A DNA stretch of 64,000 nt, taken from the NCBI GenBank assembly GCA_934645175.1, contig CAKUDE010000001.1, forward strand, positions 62,001-126,000. The letters run 5' to 3'. The translations under genes were made by a program, and so were the position numbers. Below, one piece after another: positions 35,017-42,654 of the stretch (position 1 is its first letter; each line of letters begins with the position of its first letter). The DNA is from an uncultured Oscillospiraceae bacterium. GTDB lineage: Bacteria; Bacillota; Clostridia; Oscillospirales; Oscillospiraceae. The notes under the pieces are model-generated. The model was not told the origin of the DNA. It was given only the letters and a program-made list of their open reading frames with translations, and searched no databases.

Positions 35017-36108
35017 ATGACCCAACACAAAGATTTCAAGATCCTTGCGATGAATTTCGGCTCCACCTCCACCAAAATCGCCGTCTACGAGGGCGAAAAC
35101 ATGGTGCTGGAGCACGCCTTCCGCCATTCTCCGGAGGAGATGAAGGGCGTCAACAGCATGGAGGAAAACGCCGCCATGCGCAAGCCCCTGATGCTCGACT
35201 ACCTGACGCAGCACGGCCATGCGCTCGAGAGCTTCGACGCCGTGGTCGGCCGCGGCGGTCTGGTGCGCCCCATTCCCGGCGGTACCTACGCCGTGAACGA
35301 CGAAATGCTGCGCGATCTGCGCGAGTGCCGCTTCGGCACGCACGTCTGCAATCTCGGCGGCATTCTTGCCGCGGAGATCGGCGAGCAGATCGGCAAGCCC
35401 GCCTTTATTGTCGATCCTCCCGTGGTCGATGAAATGCCCGAGATTGCACATCTGTCCGGCCATCCGGATTTCCCGCGCCGCTCGGTGTTCCATGCGCTCA
35501 ACCAGAAGGCCATTGCCAAGCGTTTTGCGGAGGACACCGGCAGACCCTATACCTCTCTGAACCTCATCGTCGCCCACATGGGCGGCGGCGTCACCGTCGG
35601 CGCACATCGCGGCGGCAGGGTCGTGGACGTCAACAACGGTCTGGAGGGCGACGGCCCCTACACCGCCGAGCGTCCGGGCAGCCTGCCCGTATTGCAGGTG
35701 CTGCGCGCCGCCTTCGAGCACCGCTACGGCGATAACTTTGAGGAGCAGCGCCGCTTCTATATGGCAAAATGCGGCCTGATGGCCTATGCCGGCACGAATG
35801 ACGGCCGCGTCATCGGCAAGCGTATCGCCGAGGGCGACAAGGAGGCCGAGCTGGCCTACCGCGGCATGGCCTACCAGATTTCCAAGGAAATCGGCGCGCT
35901 GAGCGTCGTGCTCGGCGGCAAGGTTGACGCTATCCTGCTCACCGGCGGCCTGGCCTACGACAAGCAGCTTATGAGCTGGATCGAGGCGCAGGTCGGCCAT
36001 ATCGCCCCCGTACATATCTATCCCGGCGAGGACGAGATGCTTGCCCTGACCATGGGCGCGCTGCGCGTGCTGCGCGGTCAGGAAGAGATTCTGGAGTATC
36101 ACGCATGA
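35017..36108 (+). CDS. buk: Butyrate kinase (branched-chain fatty-acid kinase candidate)
   Basis: A 363-aa acetokinase-family enzyme making ATP and free acid from acyl-phosphate. Family motifs are LAMNFGSTSTKIAVYE near the N-terminus, GRGGLVRPIPGG, the VAHMGGGVTVGAHRGGRVVDVNNG block, and the nucleotide-site LTGGLAY. Length is normal for Buk and shorter than acetate kinase. The ATG at 35017 follows AAGAAAGG; an upstream in-frame extension lies inside ptb. It overlaps the next gene by 4 nt. Confidence 0.93.
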   Translation: MTQHKDFKILAMNFGSTSTKIAVYEGENMVLEHAFRHSPEEMKGVNSMEENAAMRKPLMLDYLTQHGHALESFDAVVGRGGLVRPIPGGTYAVNDEMLRDLRECRFGTHVCNLGGILAAEIGEQIGKPAFIVDPPVVDEMPEIAHLSGHPDFPRRSVFHALNQKAIAKRFAEDTGRPYTSLNLIVAHMGGGVTVGAHRGGRVVDVNNGLEGDGPYTAERPGSLPVLQVLRAAFEHRYGDNFEEQRRFYMAKCGLMAYAGTNDGRVIGKRIAEGDKEAELAYRGMAYQISKEIGALSVVLGGKVDAILLTGGLAYDKQLMSWIEAQVGHIAPVHIYPGEDEMLALTMGALRVLRGQEEILEYHA

Positions 36109-36785
36109 AACGCCTTCAGATCATCACCGGTCACTACGGCACCGGAAAAACCGAATACGCGGTCAATCTGGCGCTCTCGCTTGCGGGCGAGGGAAAAAAG
36201 CTCGCGCTGGCCGATCTGGACATCGTAAACCCCTACTTCCGCTCCTATGAGCAGGCCGAGCGTCTGCGTGCGGCGGGGATCCGGGTGATCGTCAGCTCCT
36301 GCGGCGGCGCGGTGGATATGCCCGCGATCGACCCGGCGGTCCTGTCGCTGTTTCAGGATAAGAGCTGGTCGGGCGTCATCGACATCGGCGGCGACCCCGT
36401 CGGTGCACACGTCCTGGCACGCTTTGTCGATCAGCTCCACCCGGAGGATTTTGACCTCCTGTTTGTCGTAAACGCCAACCGTCCCGAGACGCATGATCTG
36501 GAGGGCGCTCTGCTGTATTTGCAGGCCATCGAGATCGCCTGCGGCCAGAAGGTAACGGGTCTGGTCAACAACACCCATCTGTGCGCGCAGACCACCGCCC
36601 GGGAAATTCTCAAGGGCGCCGAGCTGGCGCGCGCGTTATCCGAGGCGACGGGGCTGCCCGTCGTGCAGCACGCAGTGCAGCGGCGCTTCGTGCCGGAGGT
36701 CCGCGATCAGTTGGCAGAGCCGATTCTGCCGATTGACATATACATGAAAAAACCATGGGAAATCACAATGGAGGAGGATATCTAA
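36105..36785 (+). CDS. MinD/Mrp-like P-loop ATPase in the vor operon
   Basis: A 226-aa protein with Walker A ITGHYGTGKTEYAVNLAL at the N-terminus, a switch-I-like aspartate in ADLDIVNPYFRS, and a Walker-B-like GVIDIGGDPVGA. It resembles SIMIBI NTPases (MinD/ParA/CobQ-like). It sits between buk (4-nt overlap) and the ferredoxin subunit (1-nt gap), so it is cotranscribed with the oxidoreductase. A role in cofactor or Fe-S loading of the complex is possible but not shown by the sequence. Confidence 0.75.
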   Translation: MKRLQIITGHYGTGKTEYAVNLALSLAGEGKKLALADLDIVNPYFRSYEQAERLRAAGIRVIVSSCGGAVDMPAIDPAVLSLFQDKSWSGVIDIGGDPVGAHVLARFVDQLHPEDFDLLFVVNANRPETHDLEGALLYLQAIEIACGQKVTGLVNNTHLCAQTTAREILKGAELARALSEATGLPVVQHAVQRRFVPEVRDQLAEPILPIDIYMKKPWEITMEEDI

Positions 36786-36786
36786 C

Positions 36787-37005
36787 ATGGCTGGAAAAGT
36801 GTCGTTCCGTCAGGATCGGTGTAAGGGCTGCGAGCTTTGCATGACCGTCTGCCCCAAAAACATCATCGTCATGGACGAAACCACCACAAACCGCAAGGGC
36901 TATCATCCCGCAACCGTTCGCCCCGAGGACATGGATAAATGTGTCGGCTGTGCGAGCTGTGCGAAGATCTGCCCCGATTCCATCATCACCGTGGAACGGT
37001 CCTAA
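36787..37005 (+). CDS. vorD: 2-oxoacid:ferredoxin oxidoreductase, ferredoxin (delta) subunit
   Basis: A 72-aa 2[4Fe-4S] ferredoxin-like subunit. Both cluster motifs are complete: CKGCELCMTVCPKN (about 13-26) and CVGCASCAKICPD (about 52-64). It carries electrons from the thiamine-diphosphate site to external ferredoxin. It is followed after 10 nt by the alpha subunit, in the delta-alpha-beta-gamma order known for Vor/Kor complexes. Confidence 0.92.
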   Translation: MAGKVSFRQDRCKGCELCMTVCPKNIIVMDETTTNRKGYHPATVRPEDMDKCVGCASCAKICPDSIITVERS

Positions 37006-37015
37006 GGAGGAGACT

Positions 37016-38077
37016 ATGGAGAAAGAACTCTGGAAAGGCAATGAGGCGGTCGCCGAGGCCGCAATCCGGGCGGGCTGTAAGTATTTCTTCGGCTACCCGA
37101 TCACCCCGCAGAACGAGATCCCCGAATACCTGTCGCTGCATCTGCCGAAGATCGGCGGCTGCTTCCTTCAGGCGGAGTCCGAGGTCGCAGCGATCAACAT
37201 GGTCTACGGCGCTGCCGGCTGCGGCAAGCGCGTTATGACCTCCTCCTCTTCGCCCGGAATTTCGCTGAAGCAGGAAGGCATCACCTATCTGTGCGGCGCC
37301 GAGCTGCCCTGCGTCATCGTCAACATGATGCGCGGCGGCCCCGGCCTGGGCACCATTCAGCCCGCGCAGGGCGACTACTATCAGGCCACCCGCGGCGGCG
37401 GCAACGGCGACTACCGTCACCTGGTTTACGCCCCCGCGACCATTCAGGAGGCCGCAGACTATGTCCGCATGGCCTTTGACGTGGCCGACCTCTACCGCAA
37501 CCCCGTTATGGTGCTTGCCGACGGCATGATCGGCCAGATGATGGAGGCCATCGAATGGCACGACGTGCCCAAGCGCGAGCTGCCTGAAAAGCCCTGGGCT
37601 ACCACCGGTACCCACGGCGAGCGCAAGCCTAATATCATCAACTCTCTGTATATCGATCCGAATGTCTGCGCGGATCACAACATCCGCCTCGCCGAGAAGT
37701 ATCGCGCGATGGAGGAGAACGAGACCCGCTGGGAAGAGACGGACATCGAGGACTGCGAGGTTCTGTTCGTTGCCTACGGCACGCCGTCGCGTATCGCGAA
37801 GGCCGCCATCCGCCAGCTTGCCAGGGAAGGCATCCGCGCCGGTCTCTTCCGCCCGATTACCCTCTGGCCCTTCCCCGGCAAGGCGCTCAAGCAGGCCGCC
37901 ATGCAGCCGAAGTGCAAGGTCGTCGTGGACGTGGAGCTGAGCATGGGTCAGATGATCGACGACGTAAAAATCGCGCTTGAGGGCTGCCGCCCCGTCGCGT
38001 TCATCGGCAAGGCCGGCGGCGTGGTGCCCACGCCCGCAGAGGTCGCAGCCGCGGCAAAACAGGCTTTGGGGAGGTAA
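37016..38077 (+). CDS. vorB: 2-oxoacid:ferredoxin oxidoreductase, alpha subunit (VorB-like)
   Basis: A 353-aa subunit holding the pyrimidine-binding and transketolase-C-like domains. Marks are GYPITPQNEIPEYLS, AESEVAAINMVYGAAGCG, TSSSSPGISLKQEG and a C-terminal FRPITLWPFPGKAL. The sequence is closest in style to 3-methyl-2-oxobutanoate (2-oxoisovalerate) enzymes; 2-oxoglutarate enzymes (KorA) are near relatives. The adjacent ilvE, ptb and buk favour branched-chain 2-oxoacids. The ATG at 37016 follows AAGGAGGAGACT. Confidence 0.9.
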   Translation: MEKELWKGNEAVAEAAIRAGCKYFFGYPITPQNEIPEYLSLHLPKIGGCFLQAESEVAAINMVYGAAGCGKRVMTSSSSPGISLKQEGITYLCGAELPCVIVNMMRGGPGLGTIQPAQGDYYQATRGGGNGDYRHLVYAPATIQEAADYVRMAFDVADLYRNPVMVLADGMIGQMMEAIEWHDVPKRELPEKPWATTGTHGERKPNIINSLYIDPNVCADHNIRLAEKYRAMEENETRWEETDIEDCEVLFVAYGTPSRIAKAAIRQLAREGIRAGLFRPITLWPFPGKALKQAAMQPKCKVVVDVELSMGQMIDDVKIALEGCRPVAFIGKAGGVVPTPAEVAAAAKQALGR

Positions 38078-38083
38078 CAAAAG

Positions 38084-38836
38084 ATGGCTATCGTATATCA
38101 GAAATCCAAGGGCTTGACGGATGCCGAGCTGCATTACTGCCCCGGCTGTACCCACGGTATCGTCCATAAGCTCGTCGCCGAGACGCTCGAGGAAATGGGC
38201 GTGCTGGATCACACCATCGGCGTCGCGCCGGTCGGCTGCGCCGTCTTTGCCTATAACTACTTCAACTGCGATATGCACGAGGCTGCCCACGGCAGAGCTC
38301 CCGCTGTCGCCACCGGTATCCGCCGCGTGTCCGATCCCGGCACCATCGTCTTTACTTATCAGGGCGACGGCGACCTGGCCGCCATCGGCACTGCCGAGAT
38401 CATTCACGCCGCCATGCGCGGTGAAAAGATCACCACCATCTTCATCAACAACGCCATTTACGGCATGACCGGCGGCCAGATGGCCCCCACCACACTTGTC
38501 GGCCAGAAGGCGACCACCGCCCCCCTCGGCCGTCAGAAGGACCACTACGGCAGCCCGATCCGGATGTCGGAGATCATCAGCACCCTCGAGGGCTGCGCCT
38601 ACGCTTCCCGCGTCTGCGTGACCGATATTCCCAACCTGAACAAGGCGAAGAAGGCTATCCAGAAGGCCTTCCAGCTCCAGCAGGAGGGCGCCGGCTTCAC
38701 CTTCGTCGAAGTGCTCGCCTGCTGCCCGACCAACTGGGGCAAGACCCCCGTTGCCGCCGTCGAATGGCTCAAGGAGAACATGATCCCCTACTACCCGCTC
38801 GGCGTATATAAGGACATTACTGCGGAGGGAAAGTAA
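38084..38836 (+). CDS. 2-oxoacid:ferredoxin oxidoreductase, beta subunit (TPP-binding)
   Basis: A 250-aa thiamine-diphosphate-binding subunit. The ThDP/Mg motif appears as YQGDGDLAAIG followed by the paired NNAIYGMTGGQMAPTT. An N-terminal CPGCTHG and VAPVGCAVF are typical of the beta chains of this family. It is separated from the alpha gene by 6 nt and from the gamma gene by 1 nt. Confidence 0.9.
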   Translation: MAIVYQKSKGLTDAELHYCPGCTHGIVHKLVAETLEEMGVLDHTIGVAPVGCAVFAYNYFNCDMHEAAHGRAPAVATGIRRVSDPGTIVFTYQGDGDLAAIGTAEIIHAAMRGEKITTIFINNAIYGMTGGQMAPTTLVGQKATTAPLGRQKDHYGSPIRMSEIISTLEGCAYASRVCVTDIPNLNKAKKAIQKAFQLQQEGAGFTFVEVLACCPTNWGKTPVAAVEWLKENMIPYYPLGVYKDITAEGK

Positions 38837-38837
38837 A

Positions 38838-39374
38838 ATGACAAACGAAATTACCATCTCCGGCTTTGGCGGTCAGGGCGTTATGGCCATCGGCAAGACC
38901 CTCTGCGAAGCGGGCATGAAGGAAGGCAAAAACGTTTCGTGGCTGCCCTCCTACGGTCCGGAAATGCGCGGCGGCACGGCCAACTGCTGCGTCGTCATCT
39001 CCGACGAGCCGATCGTCAGCCCCATCGTCCTCGAGCCGACGGAGCTGATCGCCATGAACCTGCCGTCCCTGCTCAAGTTTGAGCCGACCGTCGTTCCGAA
39101 CGGCACCGTCTTTGTCAACAGCTCCATTATCTCCGATAAGGTGCAGCGCAGCGATCTGCGCGCCGTTTATGTTCCCTGTCTGGAGATTGCGCAGGAGCTG
39201 GGCAACCTCAAGGTGGCCAATATGGTCATGCTCGGCGCATATATCGAGGCCATGAAAAACCTCGGCACCGACACCATCAAGGAAATGCTCGTCCATATGT
39301 TCACCGGCCCGAAGGCCAAGCTCGTTGACCTCAATATCGAGGCGCTCAAGCGCGGCGCCGCCTGCGTCAAGTAA
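38838..39374 (+). CDS. 2-oxoacid:ferredoxin oxidoreductase, gamma subunit
   Basis: A 178-aa subunit of the CoA-binding gamma type: [15 protein letters not shown] at the N-terminus, [17 protein letters not shown] near 35-51, and [10 protein letters not shown]. It completes the four-subunit enzyme that oxidises 2-oxoacids to acyl-CoA and CO2 while reducing ferredoxin. Confidence 0.92.
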   Translation: MTNEITISGFGGQGVMAIGKTLCEAGMKEGKNVSWLPSYGPEMRGGTANCCVVISDEPIVSPIVLEPTELIAMNLPSLLKFEPTVVPNGTVFVNSSIISDKVQRSDLRAVYVPCLEIAQELGNLKVANMVMLGAYIEAMKNLGTDTIKEMLVHMFTGPKAKLVDLNIEALKRGAACVK

Positions 39375-39392
39375 ACGCCCCGACCGCACGTT

Positions 39393-39421
39393 TTCCCTCT
39401 CCCGCCGCGCGGGAGAGGGAA
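39393..39421 (+). other. Strong intergenic hairpin between vor gamma and ilvE
   Basis: A 13-bp perfect stem (39393-39405 with 39409-39421) with a 3-nt loop and no T-tract after it. It could be a partial terminator or an RNA-processing or stability element that sets different levels of Vor and IlvE. Confidence 0.6.
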
Positions 39422-39464
39422 CTCGCGCGCTTTTCCCCGCGAAAATAATAAGGAGGATCTCGCA

Positions 39465-40538
39465 ATGATCGATTTGGAGATCAAGCTCGTCAAGACGACG
39501 ACCCCCAAGCAGAAGCCCACAGACGAAGCCCACCTCGGCTTCGGCAAGGTCTTTACCGACCATATGTTCATCGCCGAATATACCGTCGGCGCCGGCTGGC
39601 ACGATGCCCGCATCGTCCCCTACGGCCCGCTGAGCATCGACCCCGCTTCCCCCGTGCTGCATTACAGCCAGGAGATTTTTGAGGGTCTGAAGGTCTACCG
39701 CCGCAAGGACGGCGGCATCCAGATGTTCCGCCCGATGGAAAATGCGCTGCGTATGAACCGCAGCGCCGAGCGCATCTGTATGCCGCAGCTTGACCCGGAA
39801 TTCCAGGTCAAGGCGATGAAGATGCTCGTCGAGCTGGAAAAGGACTGGATTCCCTCCTCCGAGGGCACCTCCCTCTATCTGCGTCCGATGATGATCGCCG
39901 ACGGCGCCGAGCTGGGCGTCCATCCGGCGAAGCACTTCCTCTATATCATCATCTGCTCCCCCTCCGGCTCCTATTACAAGAACGGTATGCAGCCCATCCG
40001 CATCCACATTGAGGACCGCTATGTCCGTGCCGTCAAGGGCGGCACCGGCGCCGCCAAGACCGGCGGCAACTACGCCGCTTCGCTCAAGGCGACCTTCGAC
40101 GCCTATGAAAACGGCTTCGATCAGGTTCTGTGGCTCGACGGCCGTGAGAACAAGTATGTGGAAGAGGTCGGCGCGATGAACATGATGTTCGTCATCGACG
40201 GCAAGATCGTCACCGCTCCGCTCGAGGGCAACATTCTCGCCGGCATCACCCGCAAGAGCATCCTTCAGCTCGCGCAGGACAAGGGCTACCGGACCGAGGA
40301 GCGCCGCATCAGCGTTCAGGAGCTGTTCGACGCCTATGCGCGCGGCGGCCTGACCGAGGCCTTCGGCACCGGTACGGCGGCCGTCATCTCGCCCGTCGGC
40401 GAGCTGGAGTATCAGGGCAAGTCCATGGTGCTCAACGACCGCAAGATCGGTAAGATTTCGCAGGAGATGTACGACACGCTTGTCGGCATCCAGCGCGGCG
40501 ATCTGCCCGACACCCACGGCTGGACGGTCGAGGTGTAA
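39465..40538 (+). CDS. ilvE: Branched-chain amino acid aminotransferase
   Basis: A 357-aa fold-IV PLP enzyme interconverting Val/Leu/Ile and their 2-oxoacids. Visible are HYSQEIFEGLKVYR, the arginine-rich RPMENALRMNRSAERICMP, the PLP lysine in GGNYAASLKAT, and EVGAMNMMFVIDGKIVTAPL. It ends with GTGTAAVISPVGEL. The start follows AAGGAGG. Placed last in the ptb-buk-vor cluster, it would feed 2-oxoacids into the oxidoreductase. Confidence 0.94.
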   Translation: MIDLEIKLVKTTTPKQKPTDEAHLGFGKVFTDHMFIAEYTVGAGWHDARIVPYGPLSIDPASPVLHYSQEIFEGLKVYRRKDGGIQMFRPMENALRMNRSAERICMPQLDPEFQVKAMKMLVELEKDWIPSSEGTSLYLRPMMIADGAELGVHPAKHFLYIIICSPSGSYYKNGMQPIRIHIEDRYVRAVKGGTGAAKTGGNYAASLKATFDAYENGFDQVLWLDGRENKYVEEVGAMNMMFVIDGKIVTAPLEGNILAGITRKSILQLAQDKGYRTEERRISVQELFDAYARGGLTEAFGTGTAAVISPVGELEYQGKSMVLNDRKIGKISQEMYDTLVGIQRGDLPDTHGWTVEV

Positions 40539-40626
40539 TTCCGCCGGCGGCGGATTGCATACGCCGTTTTGCGCAGCCGTATCCATTGCGGCCCGCTTCC
40601 GGCCGTAAAAACCGTATTCAGGACAG

Positions 40627-40679
40627 CACCCCATCTCTCGGACGAGTATGCCGTCATACTTGTACCGGGAGATGGGGTG
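40627..40679. other. Long imperfect hairpin, function unknown
   Basis: Outer stem: 40627-40641 pairs with 40665-40679 (15 positions, one G-U type). Inner stem: 40642-40650 pairs with 40655-40663 (one G-U type) around the 4-nt loop CCGT. Nearly all 53 nt are paired. No T-tract follows, so it is not a standard terminator. It lies in the 554-bp gap after ilvE, left of repeat copy 4. Confidence 0.7.
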
Positions 40680-40705
40680 AATTGAATTCCGGGTGTATCG
40701 GCGTC

Positions 40706-40887
40706 TGTCATTGCGAGGCCGCGTCAGCGGCCGTGGCAATCTCGCACTCCTGTGTCATTGCGAGGGCGGCTTTGCCGCCCGTGGCAATCTCTTGTAAAAC
40801 CCTGCATCAGATTGCCGCGTCGGGCTGCGCCCTCCTCGCAATGACAAATTAGAGGTATATCGCGTCGCTCTACTCCTCGCAATGACA
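40706..40887. repeat. Dispersed palindromic repeat, copy 4
   Basis: Units with cores GGCCGCGTCAGCGGCC and GAGGGCGGCTTTGCCGCCC, bounded by TGTCATTGCGAG and CTCGCAATGACA. A separate hairpin GCCGTTCCG-CCCT-CGGAACGGC-like follows near 40901-40923. No gene is supported between 40539 and 41092. Confidence 0.9.
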
Positions 40888-41023
40888 CAAAACGGGGAGC
40901 GCCGTTCCGCCCTCCGGAACGGCATAACCGAAATTGTTTGACGCGCTTAAGCCATTGATCGGCAAAATAGCCAAAAGCCACCGCCGGTTTTTGGGAATAC
41001 AGCCAAAATGCACAAGCACAGGA

Positions 41024-41052
41024 TTTACATTTTCGCTCGGGTCTGCTATAAT
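41024..41052 (+). promoter_or_regulatory. Predicted promoter of the nhaC-like gene
   Basis: TTTACA, 17-bp spacer, TATAAT, about 40 bp upstream of the start codon. Confidence 0.65.
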
Positions 41053-41092
41053 TTATCAGGTTGACCCTAAACTGATTTTGAGGTGGTTTCCG

Positions 41093-42592
41093 ATGGACGA
41101 TTCCAAAAAACGAAAGCCCGCACTGCCCCCCGCACTTGCAAACGTACTGAAGTTTTTGCCGCTCGTCGTCTTTGCGCTGCTCGTGATCGTGTTTAAGCTC
41201 GATCTGCTGCTGGCCGCGCCGATTGCGACCTTCTGCGCCGCCGTCGTTTATATGCTGCTCTATCGCAGCAGCTTTGAAAAAACCTTCGAGCACGGAATGC
41301 AGGCGGCGCGCAGCATTATGATCGTCCTGTTTATTCTGATGTTTGCCAACGGGCTGGCCGAGTGCTTTATGGCCACCGGCGTCGGCGCTTCCCTCATCAA
41401 TCTCGCGCTCAGGCTCGGCGTCACCGCGCGTACCATCGCGGTCGTGGCGCTGCTTGTTACCTCCCTTCTGTCCGTGGCGACGGGCACCTCGTGGGGCACC
41501 TTCGCCGCCTGCGCGCCGATTTTTCTCTGGCTCAATCATATTGTCGGCGGTAACGTGCTGCTGACGATCTGCGCCATCGCTGGCGGCTCCTGCTTCGGCG
41601 ACAACATCGGCATGATTTCCGACTGCACCGTGCTCAGCTGCGGCCTGCAAAGCGTGAAAATTATCGACCGGATGAAGCACCAGCTCTTCTGGGCGATCGG
41701 CTGCCTGCTGCTCGGCTGTGTCGCCTTCTTTGTCGCCAGCCTGCCGCTGCCCTCCACGCAAGGCGACGTGACCGCCGCCATTGCGCAGATCCCGCAGGAG
41801 GCATATGACAATCTGCTTGTCCAGCGCCCGTCGGCCGTGCAGCTTCTGGAGCAGGTCAAGACCGGCGTCCCCATCTACATGGTGATCCCGTTGATCGTTG
41901 TGATCGGCCTTGCCTTCAAGGGCGTCCACACCCTGCTCTGCCTCGGCGCGGGCATGGTCGCTTCACTGATCTGCGGTCTGATTGCAGGCACGACAAACAT
42001 CGGCGCGTGGCTTACCGATCTGCTGCTTGAGGGCTTCGGCTCGGCGGGAAGCTGGTCCGTCGTTATGATGATGTGGGTCGCCGCCTTCGGCGGCATCATG
42101 AATGCAATGGACGCCTTTGCGCCGCTGGCGAAGCTGATTGCCAGGATCTCGCGCAACGTGCATCAGCTTATGGGCTGGTGCGGCGTACTGTGCCTGCTCG
42201 GCAACGTCGCCCTGGCGGACGAAACGGCGCAGATTGCCACGATGGGCCCGATCATCCGCGATATCACCGAGAAAAATGTCGAGTGCGACACCGAGGAGGA
42301 CGCCTATCAGCTTCGCGTGCGCCTGGCGACCTTTACTTCGGCGATGGGTATCTACGGCTCGGAGCTGATCCCGTGGCACTGCTTCCCGGTGTTCTTTGCC
42401 GGCATTGCCAACGCGGTCTACCCGCTGCGGCAGTTTACCAGCATCGACATCATCGGCAATAATTTTATGAGCTATATCGTCATCGGTTCGATTCTGCTCC
42501 TGACCTTCACCGGCTGGGATCGCTTCATCCCGCGCTTCGGTCTTCCGAAGAATGTACGGCTGAAGAAAAACGCGCAGGCAGCCGTGAAGTGA
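41093..42592 (+). CDS. NhaC-family Na+/H+ antiporter-like transporter
   Basis: A 499-aa integral membrane protein with about eleven to twelve hydrophobic segments. Blocks shared with NhaC-type carriers are VATGTSWGTFAACAPIF near 130-146, GGSCFGDNIGMISDCTVLSCGLQ near 165-187, and a second-half SAMGIYGSELIPWHCFPVFFAG. Family members exchange Na+ for protons or carry organic acids. The isolated single-gene setting does not decide the substrate. The ATG at 41093 follows GAGGTGG. Confidence 0.85.
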   Translation: MDDSKKRKPALPPALANVLKFLPLVVFALLVIVFKLDLLLAAPIATFCAAVVYMLLYRSSFEKTFEHGMQAARSIMIVLFILMFANGLAECFMATGVGASLINLALRLGVTARTIAVVALLVTSLLSVATGTSWGTFAACAPIFLWLNHIVGGNVLLTICAIAGGSCFGDNIGMISDCTVLSCGLQSVKIIDRMKHQLFWAIGCLLLGCVAFFVASLPLPSTQGDVTAAIAQIPQEAYDNLLVQRPSAVQLLEQVKTGVPIYMVIPLIVVIGLAFKGVHTLLCLGAGMVASLICGLIAGTTNIGAWLTDLLLEGFGSAGSWSVVMMMWVAAFGGIMNAMDAFAPLAKLIARISRNVHQLMGWCGVLCLLGNVALADETAQIATMGPIIRDITEKNVECDTEEDAYQLRVRLATFTSAMGIYGSELIPWHCFPVFFAGIANAVYPLRQFTSIDIIGNNFMSYIVIGSILLLTFTGWDRFIPRFGLPKNVRLKKNAQAAVK

Positions 42593-42603
42593 CCGAATAT
42601 GCC

Positions 42604-42636
42604 AAAGCGGCGCCCCGTGCAACGGGGCGCCGCTTT
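42604..42636. terminator. Bidirectional terminator between nhaC-like gene and metG
   Basis: A 14-bp perfect stem (42604-42617 with 42623-42636) and 5-nt loop, flanked by A residues on the left and TTTT on the right. It serves two convergent genes. Confidence 0.85.
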
Positions 42637-42654
42637 TCATACATTTAAGATACC

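Noticed and set aside
34104..36108. Acetate pathway genes (pta-ackA)
   Set aside because: Lengths and motifs fit Ptb and Buk; acetate kinase would be about 40 residues longer and phosphotransacetylase has different signature blocks.
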